Positions 52,258 through 61,763 of a stretch of 64,000 nucleotides of DNA are shown here, in pieces. The position numbers and the translations under genes are program-made. The stretch comes from Amycolatopsis deserti (GTDB taxonomy: Bacteria; Actinomycetota; Actinomycetes; Mycobacteriales; Pseudonocardiaceae). A model generated the notes under the pieces. That model was not told where the DNA came from. It saw nothing but the letters and a program-made list of their open reading frames with translations, and did not search any database. How positions within the stretch are numbered: the stretch's first letter is position 1; every line of letters begins with the position of its first letter. The stretch covers positions 147,378 through 211,377 of the forward strand of contig NZ_BNAU01000012.1 of NCBI RefSeq assembly GCF_014653945.1. Reading direction: 5' to 3'.

Positions 52258-52548
52258 ATGGCGGAACTACTGAGCGAAACCGAGATCTCCGAGGCCCTGA
52301 ACAAGCTGCCGTACTGGCAGCGCGCGGGCGACGCGCTGGAGCGCACGGCCGAACTCGCCGACTTCCCGCAGGCCATCGCCGTGGTCAACCGGGTCGCGGA
52401 GATCGCCGAGAGCGTGGACCACCACCCGGACATGGACATCCGGTGGCGCACCGTGACGTTCCGGTGCAGCACCCACTCCGCGGGCGGGATCACGGCGAAG
52501 GACGTGTCGCTCGCCGAGCAGATCGACGGCACGATCGCCGCGCTGTGA
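52258..52548 (+). CDS. 4a-hydroxytetrahydrobiopterin dehydratase (PCD/DCoH family)
   Basis: A 96-residue pterin-4a-carbinolamine dehydratase. The active-site stretch VDHHPDMDIRWRTVTFRCSTHSAGGIT carries the conserved HHP and the later His. In actinobacteria the family is widespread and also linked to molybdopterin or other pterin chemistry. ATG at 52258; an ATG at 52249 adds three residues. It is divergent from the thiamine operon. M. tuberculosis has a homologue near mutT2 (Rv1159A, from memory). Confidence 0.9.
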   Translation: MAELLSETEISEALNKLPYWQRAGDALERTAELADFPQAIAVVNRVAEIAESVDHHPDMDIRWRTVTFRCSTHSAGGITAKDVSLAEQIDGTIAAL

Positions 52549-52610
52549 TCTAGGTCCGAGCGGCAACATCAGGGCCGGTCTCGTGCGTTCCCCGGGTGGA
52601 GGGAACGCAC

Positions 52611-52835
52611 ATGAGGAAGGTTGTCGCGCGACTGGCCGCCGTGGGGGCCGCCGTCGCTTTGTTGCTGGGAGTGCTGGCCGGAACCGCGTCGGCGGTCTCG
52701 TCCGCCGGGGTCGCCGTCGAACCGCCGAGCGAGACGCGTGCGGTGGTCGTCGGGACGCTGGCGTTCGGGTTGATGATCGCCGCGGCGGGCGCGGTGTTCT
52801 GGTATACCGCGCGTCATCGGGGACCGCAGGAGTGA
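52611..52835 (+). CDS. Small secreted/membrane protein
   Basis: A 74-residue protein: signal-peptide-like N-terminus (VVARLAAVGAAVALLLGVLAGTASA, residues 3-27), short exposed stretch, then a membrane segment (about 47-68) and a charged cytoplasmic tail (TARHRGPQE). ATG at 52611 with GGAGGGA 6 nt upstream. No family recognised. Confidence 0.6.
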   Translation: MRKVVARLAAVGAAVALLLGVLAGTASAVSSAGVAVEPPSETRAVVVGTLAFGLMIAAAGAVFWYTARHRGPQE

Positions 52836-52925
52836 ATTCGGTCACGCCGGGTTCCGGGCTGTAACGACGGAGGCTTCGCGGGCGCTGTCACGCGCGGAAA
52901 GTCCCTGCTCACCGCGAGGTTCGCC

Positions 52926-53030
52926 ATGAACACCACGCCCGCACTGTCGCCGGTCCAGCGCGCCTGGATCACCGGCCTGGCCACCGCCATCACCCTGATC
53001 GCCGTTCTCGTGCTCGCCACGCTGGGCTGA
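52926..53030 (+). CDS. 34-residue membrane peptide
   Basis: A short frame with N-terminal MNTTPALSPVQRAW and one membrane helix (ITGLATAITLIAVLVLATLG). It is preceded by GCGAGG at 6 nt and followed, 14 bp after its stop, by a strong terminator, which supports a genuine transcript. Its role is unknown. Confidence 0.45.
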   Translation: MNTTPALSPVQRAWITGLATAITLIAVLVLATLG

Positions 53031-53044
53031 TCCCAGCTGGTCCA

Positions 53045-53074
53045 CGGCCCGCCGGTGCACCGGCGGGCCGTTTT
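53045..53074 (+). terminator. Rho-independent terminator
   Basis: A perfect 11-bp GC stem CGGCCCGCCGG / CCGGCGGGCCG (12 bp with a T-A pair) and a minimal loop, followed by TTTT. It ends the transcript of the small membrane genes. Confidence 0.88.
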
Positions 53075-53203
53075 CATGCGCTGTTGATCTGTGTGGATGA
53101 CCACTCGTTGGTGACTTTTCCGTGTCCTATTCGTAATCTCACGGACGGCCATCCCCCGAACGGCTGAAAACAGTCCCCTCCCCGAAAATGGTGATCTTCC
53201 GAA

Positions 53204-53878
53204 ATGGTGGGTCGACATAGATCCAAAGCGAAATCGCTGACAGTTTCCCTGGTGATCGGCCTGGCCGCGGCGTTCGTGCTGGGCTTCGCGGTGTGGCTGA
53301 CCGGCAACTTCAGCCGGCAGGACACGGCGAGCATGGCGGCGCAGATGAAGCCGCTGCCGACGACCTCGGCCCCGACGAGCACGTCGAGCAGCACGACCAC
53401 CCCGCCGCCGCCCCCGCCACCGGTCACGACGACGCCCCCGCCCCCGCCGTCGACGACGACTTCGAAGTCGACGCCGAAGTCCACGAAGACGACCCCGAAG
53501 ACGACGACCAAGGCGGCGAACGCCTGCTCGTCGGTGCTCGAGGGGACGCTGCCCCACGTGGCCAAGGTGGGCAACCACATCGCGGCGAAGTTCGGCGTGG
53601 ACGAGATCGGAGGCCGCGCGAGCCGGTCCGGAACCAGCGACCACCCGAGCGGCCTGGCGCTGGACTTCATGGTGGACACGGCGACGGGCAACGCCATCGC
53701 CGACTACGTGCTGGCCCACCAGTCCGAGTTCAACGTCAAGTACGTGATCTGGCGGCAGCGCTACAACGACGGCAGCGGCTGGTCGACGATGGAAGACCGC
53801 GGCGGCGCCACGGCCAACCACTACGACCACGTGCACGTCTCCTTCGAGCCGAGCGGCTCGGTGAACGTGACCTGCTGA
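53204..53878 (+). CDS. Membrane-anchored M15-like peptidase-type protein
   Basis: A 224-residue protein: one N-terminal membrane segment (about 12-33), a long Thr/Ser/Pro/Lys linker (about 50-103), then a compact C-terminal domain. In it DHPSGLALDFM and NHYDHVHVSF give the H...D and H-x-H zinc ligands of the VanY/MepA-like M15 fold. Such proteins cut or bind peptidoglycan peptides. The single ATG at 53204 lacks a clear ribosome-binding site. Regulation by MtrA is plausible for wall hydrolases, but no site was identified. Confidence 0.8.
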   Translation: MVGRHRSKAKSLTVSLVIGLAAAFVLGFAVWLTGNFSRQDTASMAAQMKPLPTTSAPTSTSSSTTTPPPPPPPVTTTPPPPPSTTTSKSTPKSTKTTPKTTTKAANACSSVLEGTLPHVAKVGNHIAAKFGVDEIGGRASRSGTSDHPSGLALDFMVDTATGNAIADYVLAHQSEFNVKYVIWRQRYNDGSGWSTMEDRGGATANHYDHVHVSFEPSGSVNVTC

Positions 53879-53897
53879 TCGCGGTGTTCCCCGGAAG

Positions 53898-53932
53898 CGC
53901 CCAGGCATCCCCCGGCCTGGGCGTTTCCTTTT
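53898..53932 (+). terminator. Terminator after the M15-like gene
   Basis: A 9-bp stem CGCCCAGGC / GCCTGGGCG with an 8-nt loop, followed by TTTCCTTTT. The remaining stretch to 54119 holds no gene I can support. Confidence 0.8.
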
Positions 53933-54119
53933 CGGGCACCTCTTCGCCTCGAGATTCGAAGCGGCGGGCGAGATCGTCGCAGTCCGGCGGGAGATCCAGC
54001 GCCACTGTCACGCCCACATCCGCACCCACCTCCGGTCTGCGTGCGGAAGATCGGATCCGGCTGGCGTCCGCCCGGTTGTTCGCCGCGCTTAGCCGGCTTC
54101 GGGGGCGAACAGGGCCGCG

Positions 54120-55202
<1,083 letters not shown>

Positions 55203-55240
55203 GGCTCCGAAGTCTACGGGTCGGCCTCGCCACCGGACCC

Positions 55241-55400
55241 GGCAGCCGTTCACGCACCCGGCCCGGCAGCGCCATCGCCACCCGCCCGGCAGCCGTTCAC
55301 GCACCCGGCCCGGCAGCGCCATCGCCACCCGCCCGGCAGCCGTTCACGCACCCGGCCCCGGCACCCATCCACGACCCGGCCGGCCACCCGTTCACGGCCA
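55241..55400. repeat. 47-bp tandem repeat, about three copies
   Basis: GGCAGCCGTTCACGCACCCG starts copies at 55241, 55288 and 55335 with an exact 47-bp period; the last copy degrades after 55360. It occupies the divergent promoter region between ychF and the ada-alkA fusion (248 bp). No gene in the gap. Confidence 0.9.
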
Positions 55401-55450
55401 TGTCGGATTTCCGCCAGTCGAGTGCCTGACCTGCTGGCAGGATCGAACCC

Positions 55451-56953
55451 ATGACAGCCATCGCCGCACCGGCCGAGCAGGCGCTCTGGCGCGACCCAGA
55501 GCGCTGCTACCGCGCCGTCGCCTCCCGCGACGCCCGCTTCGACGGCCAGTTCATCACGGCCGTGCGCACGACCGGCATCTATTGCCGCCCGTCCTGCCCG
55601 GCGCTCACCCCGCGGCAGGAGAACGTGCGGTTCTACCCGACCGCGGCCGCCGCCCAGGCCGCCGGGTTCCGCGCCTGCCGCCGCTGCCTGCCCGACGCCG
55701 TGCCCGGCTCGCCCGAGTGGAACGTGCGCGCCGACCTGGCCGCCCGGGCCATGCGGCTGATCGCGGACGGCGTCGTCGAGCGCGAAGGCGTGCCCGGCCT
55801 GGCCCGCCGCCTCGGCTACTCGGAACGGCAGCTCGGCCGGGTCCTGACCACCGAACTCGGCGCCGGACCGCTGGCCCTGGCCCGCGCGCACCGGGCGCAC
55901 TCGGCGCGGCTGCTCATCGAGCTGTCCGAGCTGCCGCTGGCCGACGTCGCGTTCGCGGCCGGTTTCGCCAGCGTCCGGCAGTTCAACGACACCATCCGCG
56001 AGGTCTTCGCCCGCACGCCGTCCCAGCTGCGCACGGCCGCCGCCGCGGCACGCCGACGCGCCGGCGCGGCTGAACCCGAAGCGGGCACCGCCGGAACACG
56101 GCTGTCCCTGCGGCTGCCCTTCCGCCCGCCGTTCGACGCCGCCGGGATCCTCGGCTTCTTCGCCGCCCGCGCGGTGCCCGGGGTCGAGTCGGCCGACGAG
56201 CACAGCTACACCCGCACGCTGCGGCTCCCGCACGGCGCCGCGTCGGTGACCCTGACGCCGCAGGACGGGCACGTGCGCTGCGACCTGCAGCTGGCCGACG
56301 TCCGCGACCTCGGCGCCGCGGTCACCCGCGCCCGGCGCCTGCTGGACCTGGACGCCGACCCTGATGCCGTCGCTCGCGTGCTCGGCGCCGACCCGGCGCT
56401 GGCCCCAGCGGTCGCCGCGACCCCGGGCATCCGCGTCCCCGGCGCCGCCGACGGTGCCGAGCTGGTGCTCCGCGCCATGCTGGGGCAGCAGGTCTCGGTC
56501 GCCGCCGCGCGCACCGCCGCGGCCCGGCTCACCGCCGCGCTCGGTGATCCGGTCCCGTGGCAGGACGACCTCCTGCTGTTCCCCACCGCCGCAGCCGTCG
56601 CCGAGCGGGGCCACGAGGTGCTCCGCGGGCCACAGCGCCGCGTCGACGCCATCCTCGGCGCCGCCGCCGCACTCGCCTCCGGCGACGTCGACGTGCACGT
56701 CGGACGCGACCCCGGCGAGCTGCGGGACGAACTGCTCGCACTCACCGGCATCGGACCGTGGACCGCCGACTACGTGCTGATGCGCGTCCTCGGCGCACCC
56801 GACGTGCTCCTCACCGGCGACCTCGTGCTCCGCAAGGGCGCCGCCGCCCTCGGCATCGCCGACGACATTCCCGCCCTCACCGAACGCGCGCAGGCCTGGC
56901 GACCTTGGCGGTCCTACGCCGGCATGTACCTGTGGCGCTCGAGCCAGGCCTGA
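55451..56953 (+). CDS. alkA: Ada (N-terminal) - AlkA fusion: methyl-phosphotriester sensor and 3-methyladenine DNA glycosylase
   Basis: A 500-residue fusion. Residues 10-90: Ada zinc domain, with Cys45, Cys49, Cys76 and Cys79 (YCRPSC...CRRC) that bind zinc and accept a methyl group. Residues about 95-190: AraC-type helix-turn-helix. Residues about 210-490: AlkA glycosylase with the helix-hairpin-helix LTGIGPWTADYV and the catalytic Asp in DVLLTGD. It therefore can sense alkylation, activate genes and excise alkylated bases. M. tuberculosis has the same fusion. It forms an operon with ogt (20-bp gap). Confidence 0.95.
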   Translation: MTAIAAPAEQALWRDPERCYRAVASRDARFDGQFITAVRTTGIYCRPSCPALTPRQENVRFYPTAAAAQAAGFRACRRCLPDAVPGSPEWNVRADLAARAMRLIADGVVEREGVPGLARRLGYSERQLGRVLTTELGAGPLALARAHRAHSARLLIELSELPLADVAFAAGFASVRQFNDTIREVFARTPSQLRTAAAAARRRAGAAEPEAGTAGTRLSLRLPFRPPFDAAGILGFFAARAVPGVESADEHSYTRTLRLPHGAASVTLTPQDGHVRCDLQLADVRDLGAAVTRARRLLDLDADPDAVARVLGADPALAPAVAATPGIRVPGAADGAELVLRAMLGQQVSVAAARTAAARLTAALGDPVPWQDDLLLFPTAAAVAERGHEVLRGPQRRVDAILGAAAALASGDVDVHVGRDPGELRDELLALTGIGPWTADYVLMRVLGAPDVLLTGDLVLRKGAAALGIADDIPALTERAQAWRPWRSYAGMYLWRSSQA

Positions 56954-56973
56954 ACCCCGTAAGGAGAACCGAC

Positions 56974-57483
56974 ATGAGCATCGCCCACTGGTCCACGACC
57001 GACACCCCGGCCGGCCCGTTCACCGCCATCGTCGCGAGCGACGGCGCCGTCCTGGCCTCCGGCTGGACTGCCGAGCTGGACGAACTGACTCCCCAGATCT
57101 CCCCCTCACTGCGCCCGTCCGACCTCCGTGAGAAGCGCGACCTCGGCGCGGTCAGCACCGCGGTCCGCCGCTACCACGAGGGCGAGCTGGACGCGATCGA
57201 CGACATTCCCGTGCGTCAGCGCTCCGGCGAGTTCCTGCAGCACGCGTGGGACGTGCTGCGCACGGTGCCCGCCGGCAAACCGGTCACCTACAGTGAGTAC
57301 GCCGCTCTCGCCGGCCGTCCCGCCGCCATCCGCGCCGCGGCCTCGGCGTGTGCCCGCAACGCGGCGGCGTTGTTCGTGCCCTGCCACCGGGTGCTCCGCA
57401 TCGGCGGCGCGCTGGGCGGCTTCCGCTGGGGCGTCGACATCAAGCGCTGGCTGCTCGACCACGAAACCCCGTACCGCTCCTGA
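56974..57483 (+). CDS. ogt: Methylated-DNA-[protein]-cysteine S-methyltransferase
   Basis: A 169-residue O6-alkylguanine repair protein. The acceptor Cys is in VPCHRVL, and GALGGFRWG follows as expected. It transfers the alkyl group from O6-alkylguanine to itself. ATG at 56974 with AAGGAG 7 nt upstream, directly downstream of the Ada-AlkA fusion, which probably induces it after alkylation damage. Convergent with sbcC (4-bp gap). Confidence 0.95.
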   Translation: MSIAHWSTTDTPAGPFTAIVASDGAVLASGWTAELDELTPQISPSLRPSDLREKRDLGAVSTAVRRYHEGELDAIDDIPVRQRSGEFLQHAWDVLRTVPAGKPVTYSEYAALAGRPAAIRAAASACARNAAALFVPCHRVLRIGGALGGFRWGVDIKRWLLDHETPYRS

Positions 57484-57487
57484 GAGT

Positions 57488-60451
57488 TCACGCCATCTGC
57501 AGCTCCAGACTCGACCCGGTGCGGGACTTGCGCACCCGCAACCGGGTCGGGATCCGCTGCCGCAGCTCCTCCACATGGGACACCAGGCCGACCACCCGGC
57601 CTCCGGCCCGCAGGTCGTCGAGGATGTTCATCACCACGTCGAGGGTTTCGGCATCGAGCGTGCCGAAACCCTCGTCGACGAACAGCGTGTCCAGTAGCGA
57701 GCCACCGGTCTCCGCGGCGACCACATCGGCCAGCCCGAGGGCCAGCGCGAGTGACGCGAGGAACGACTCCCCACCGGACAGGGTCTTCGCCGGCCGGACC
57801 GTGCCGGAGAAGTCGTCCAGCACGTCCAGTCCCAGGCCGCCCCTCGTGCCGTGCGATCCGGCCGCATCGGAGTGCACGAACGAGTAGCGGCCCTGGCTCA
57901 TCGTCTGCAACCGCGCTGTCGCGGCGATGGCCACCTCTTCCAGCCGGGCCGCCAGCACGTACGACCTCAGCGACATCTTCCGCGCGTTCTGCCCGCGCCC
58001 GTTGACCACGTCGGTCAGCGCGTCGAGCTCCGCGAACTCCTCCTCCAGCGGCCGCAACCGCTCCGTCGCGGTCGCCAGCCGCTCCGCCAACGTGCCCAGA
58101 GCGTCCGCTTGCGCGGTCGCCGACCGGAGAACGGCAACCGCCGCCTCGGCCCGTTCCCGCGCCGACTGGGCCTTCGCCCTCGCCGAGTCGACGTCCACCT
58201 CATCGTCCGGCCCGACCCCGAACAGCTCGGGTTCGTTCAGCGTCGCCCGTGCTGCCGCTTCGGCCGCACCGGCATCGGCCAGCCGCTTCTCCAGCTCCCG
58301 GACCGTCGCCTCGTCCCTGGCGGCGGCCCGCATCTCGTCCACGGTCTCGAAACCGGCGCGCCAAAGGGCGTCGCGCACTTCCGCGCGCTGACGTTCGAGC
58401 TGCTCGGCGGCACTCGCGGCCGCGGACCGCGCCTCGGCCAGAGCATCCAGGGCGCGCACGATTCCCGTCAGGTGCGCGCGGCGGGCGGCGACGTCCGCGT
58501 GTTCGCCCCGCGCCTCTTCCAGCCGCCGTGCGCGCTCGGCGACCCGTTCGGACAACGCCTTCCGCTGGGTCTCGGCGGCCGTCGCCGCCTGCAGCTCGGC
58601 CGAGCGCTTCTCCTCCAGTTCCCGCTGCTCGGTCTCGGTCGCCTGCACCTGTTTCGCGAGCGGCATCCGCTGCTTCGCCAACGCGTCCAGACCCGCGATC
58701 TCCTTGCGCAGCACCGAGAGTTCCTCGTTCAGCTGCGCGCCGTCCCGCCCCCGCAGACGTTCACGCAGCGCCGCGAGCTTGGTTTCGGCGTCGTACTTGG
58801 CCGCCTCCGCGGCCTTGCGGCGACGCTCGGCCCGGCTCTCCGCCTCCTCGGCCGCCTGCTCCTGCTCGGGCGAGACCGCTTCGGGTGCGGCCATGGCCGG
58901 CGCCGGGTGGTCGGACGAACCGCAGACCGGGCACGGCGATCCGGACGTCAGGCGGGCGGCCAGCTCGGCCGCCATCCCGTCCAGCCGCCACCGGCGCAGC
59001 TCGAGGAACCGTTCACGCGCCTCCTGGTGCTGGTCGATGGCCTGCCGCGCCAGCTCTTCAGCCTCCGTCAGGGCGCGCTCGGCCGCGGGCAGGCGCTCCG
59101 CGTCCCGCACCGCGGCGACCAGCTCGGACTCGCGCTTGCGGACCTCGCCGAGCTTCGCCTCGGCGTCGATCGCGGCGTCCAGCCGCTCCCGCAGGTCCCG
59201 TGCCCGCTCCGGAATGCCGGCCAGCTTCTCGCCGAGCACCTCGACCCGGGCGCGCGCTTCGGCCGCGGCCTCGGCGAACCGCTCGATGTCCCGCTGATCA
59301 CGGACCTGCTGCTCGGCCTCGTCCACCAGCCCGGCGAGCGCGCCGGCCTCCTCACGCAGCTTCCCGGACAGCTTGCGCAGCTCCGCCGTGCCCATCCGCG
59401 CGTCCGCGAAACCCGTCGCCTCGAGCGCCTGCGCCCGGCGCTCCTCGGTCACACGGGCTTCGTCCAGCTGCGACGCGCACCGGTCCGCCTGAGCCGCGAC
59501 ACCGGTCACGGTCGCCGCCCGCCTGGCCGCCTCGAGTTCGCGGGCCCAGCGGTTCCGTTCCTCCTCCTGCTCGGCCAGTGCCGCGAGCCGCTGGTGCGCG
59601 TCCCGCACCCGGCGCACGCGTTCGGCCGCCGCGAGCCGCTCGGCCAGCAGCTCGTCAGCGGATTCACGCGCCGCTCGGGCCCGCTTCTCGTCCTCCCGGG
59701 CCTGCTCCACGGTGGACCGGATGCGCTCGCCGGTGCGCGCGACCCAGTCGGCGATGTCCTCCTCGGGCACGTCCTCCCCGGCCACCTGAGCGAACCGCGC
59801 CGTCCACTCGCGCAGTTCGAGGCGCTGCTCGTCGAGTTCGCGCCGACGGTCCGCGCGTCGTTCCCGGAACCACGCCTCGACGTCGGCGAACCGCTTGGTG
59901 CCGAAGAGCCTCTCCAGCAGCTTCTCGCGCTCGTCGGTGTCAGCGCGCAGGAACCGGGCGAACTCGCCCTGCGGCAGCAACACGACCTGGAAGAACTGCT
60001 CCGCGCTCATCCCCAGCAGACGCTGGACCGTGCGGCCGACCTCGTCGATCCGGGTCAGACCCTCGGGGGGCTGGCCCGCGGGCGGCGGACCGACCCACCT
60101 GAGCACCGCCTTCGCCTGCTGCGTGGTCGTCCCCTCACCACGCCGCTTCGGACGCTGGTATTCCGGGCTGCGCGACAACCGCAGCCGCTGGCCCTGGACG
60201 GTCAGTTCGAGCACGACCTCGGTCGGGTCCTCCGGATCCGCCAGATCGCAGCGCAGCCGCTTGACCTGCCCGCGCGCCCCGGGCACGGTGCCGAAGAGCG
60301 CGAACGCCACCGCGTCCAGCAGCGTCGTCTTGCCCGCGCCGGTGTCGCCGTGCAGGAGGAAGAGACCGTCGGCGCCAAGCGCGTCGAAGTCGACGACCTC
60401 CCTGGTCCGGTACGGCCCGAAGGCCGCCACCTCCAGCCTGTGCAGCCTCAT
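57488..60451 (-). CDS. sbcC: Exonuclease SbcC (Rad50-like ATPase subunit)
   Basis: A 987-residue SMC-type protein. Walker A GDTGAGKTT near the N-terminus, long coiled coils, a zinc hook CPVC at residues 507-510, and a C-terminal half with signature LSGGESF, Walker B TLFVDEGFG and the D-loop. With SbcD it opens hairpins and processes DNA double-strand breaks. The ATG at 60451 overlaps the sbcD stop (ATGA). Confidence 0.95.
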   Translation of the reverse strand: MRLHRLEVAAFGPYRTREVVDFDALGADGLFLLHGDTGAGKTTLLDAVAFALFGTVPGARGQVKRLRCDLADPEDPTEVVLELTVQGQRLRLSRSPEYQRPKRRGEGTTTQQAKAVLRWVGPPPAGQPPEGLTRIDEVGRTVQRLLGMSAEQFFQVVLLPQGEFARFLRADTDEREKLLERLFGTKRFADVEAWFRERRADRRRELDEQRLELREWTARFAQVAGEDVPEEDIADWVARTGERIRSTVEQAREDEKRARAARESADELLAERLAAAERVRRVRDAHQRLAALAEQEEERNRWARELEAARRAATVTGVAAQADRCASQLDEARVTEERRAQALEATGFADARMGTAELRKLSGKLREEAGALAGLVDEAEQQVRDQRDIERFAEAAAEARARVEVLGEKLAGIPERARDLRERLDAAIDAEAKLGEVRKRESELVAAVRDAERLPAAERALTEAEELARQAIDQHQEARERFLELRRWRLDGMAAELAARLTSGSPCPVCGSSDHPAPAMAAPEAVSPEQEQAAEEAESRAERRRKAAEAAKYDAETKLAALRERLRGRDGAQLNEELSVLRKEIAGLDALAKQRMPLAKQVQATETEQRELEEKRSAELQAATAAETQRKALSERVAERARRLEEARGEHADVAARRAHLTGIVRALDALAEARSAAASAAEQLERQRAEVRDALWRAGFETVDEMRAAARDEATVRELEKRLADAGAAEAAARATLNEPELFGVGPDDEVDVDSARAKAQSARERAEAAVAVLRSATAQADALGTLAERLATATERLRPLEEEFAELDALTDVVNGRGQNARKMSLRSYVLAARLEEVAIAATARLQTMSQGRYSFVHSDAAGSHGTRGGLGLDVLDDFSGTVRPAKTLSGGESFLASLALALGLADVVAAETGGSLLDTLFVDEGFGTLDAETLDVVMNILDDLRAGGRVVGLVSHVEELRQRIPTRLRVRKSRTGSSLELQMA

Positions 60452-61599
60452 GCCGCGTCCTCCCTGTCCGCCTTCTCCAGGGCCGTCCGCAGCAGCGCGG
60501 CCTCACGCTCGTTCGGCGGAGCACCACGGCAGTCGTCGAGGAAACCACGGGCGATCTCCTCGTCCGACCTTCCCCGCACCGCCGCGGCGTAGCGCAACGC
60601 CGAGGACGTCTTTCCGTTCTCCGGCTGCCATTCCAGGTGCACCGCGTGCGGGAAACGCTCACGTAGCGACCGCATCGCGTCGATCGGCCGGATGTCGTCG
60701 GTGAGCGTGACCGACAGATAACACTCGGCCAGCTCGTCGTGGGCCGGATCCGCCAGCAGGTCCGCGAGGCGGCCGGTGAGCTTCGCGAGCCGGCGCGGAA
60801 CCGGCAGCTCGTGGCGCCGCACCTCGGCCAGGCCGGACGCGTCGAGGTCGACCAGCCACACCGATTTCCGTTGGTGCGCCTCGGAGAACGAATAGGCGAC
60901 CGGGCTGCCCGAGTACCGCAGGTGCTCGGCGAGAGTCTGCGGCCCGTGCAAGTGTCCCAACGCGACGTAGTCGGCGCCGTCGAACACCGCACCGGGAACC
61001 TGTTCCACGCCACCGACCGCGATGGACCGCTCCGATTCGGTCGGGGCGCCACCGGTGACGAACGCGTGCGCGAGCACGACCGAGCGGGTTCCCGGCGCAC
61101 GCTCCGCCAGGTCGGCCCGGATGCGCCGCATCGCCTCGGTGAGCACGCCGGTGTGGCCCCGCGCCCCCGTCACGCCGAGCGCGTGCCGCGCCGGTTCCGG
61201 CTCCAGGTAAGGGATTCCGTAGATCGCGACCGGCCCGTGGTCGTCGTCGAGCAGGACCGGGTCGGCGATCCGGTCGATCGTCGTGCGCAGGTGCAGACCG
61301 CCGGCGGCGGCGAACTCGCCGAAGGCGCCCAGCCGCGGCGCGGAGTCGTGGTTGCCGGACGTGAGGACGATGTGCGCCCCGGCGTGCCGCAGGCGGCTCA
61401 GGGCGCGGTTGGCGACCTGCACCGCCTCGGCGGACGGCACGGCGCGGTCGTAGATGTCGCCCGACACGAGGACGACGTCCACCCCCTCGGCAGCCACCAG
61501 GTCCGCGAGGTGCGCGAGCACGGCGTCCTGCTCGGCGAGCAGGTCCAAGCCGTGGAAGGTGCGTCCGACGTGCCAGTCGGAGGTGTGCAGGAGTCTCAC
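60448..61599 (-). CDS. sbcD: Exonuclease SbcD (Mre11-like nuclease subunit)
   Basis: A 383-residue metallophosphoesterase. Motifs: HTSDWHVG (D, H), VSGDIYDRAVP (D), TSGNHDS (N, H), HAFVTGG and LGHLHGPQ (H). The GTG at 61599 opens directly with RLLHTSDWH as in the family; a longer upstream frame is not conserved. It forms the nuclease of the SbcCD complex with the coupled downstream gene. Confidence 0.95.
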   Translation of the reverse strand: MRLLHTSDWHVGRTFHGLDLLAEQDAVLAHLADLVAAEGVDVVLVSGDIYDRAVPSAEAVQVANRALSRLRHAGAHIVLTSGNHDSAPRLGAFGEFAAAGGLHLRTTIDRIADPVLLDDDHGPVAIYGIPYLEPEPARHALGVTGARGHTGVLTEAMRRIRADLAERAPGTRSVVLAHAFVTGGAPTESERSIAVGGVEQVPGAVFDGADYVALGHLHGPQTLAEHLRYSGSPVAYSFSEAHQRKSVWLVDLDASGLAEVRRHELPVPRRLAKLTGRLADLLADPAHDELAECYLSVTLTDDIRPIDAMRSLRERFPHAVHLEWQPENGKTSSALRYAAAVRGRSDEEIARGFLDDCRGAPPNEREAALLRTALEKADREDAA

Positions 61600-61763
61600 G
61601 CCGCCCAAGTTACGAGGGGGGTCCGACAGAATCCCGCAGACACCCCGCGATGCTTCACCCGAACGTGTGTTCGGAGTGGATCGGAGCGGGCGGGTCCCGT
61701 TTTTGTCGGTGCCCTCCGTCATGATGCGGTCACGTTTTCGACGATCAAGAAAGGAGGGCGGCA

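Noticed and set aside
53075..53203. c-di-AMP (ydaO-type) riboswitch before the M15-like wall protein
   Set aside because: Such switches often precede actinobacterial wall hydrolases, but the conserved motifs are not present here.
53933..54119. Short minus-strand frame antisense to the M15-like gene and its 3' flank
   Set aside because: No ribosome-binding site, no family resemblance, and it extends antisense into a clear gene; treated as non-coding.
55203..55328. N-terminal extension of YchF
   Set aside because: It is encoded by the 47-bp repeats and is absent from the family; the GTG at 55202 gives the normal start.
61600..61722. N-terminal extension of SbcD
   Set aside because: SbcD proteins begin at the RLLHTSDWH strand; the extension is not conserved-looking and overlaps the divergent rmuC control region.
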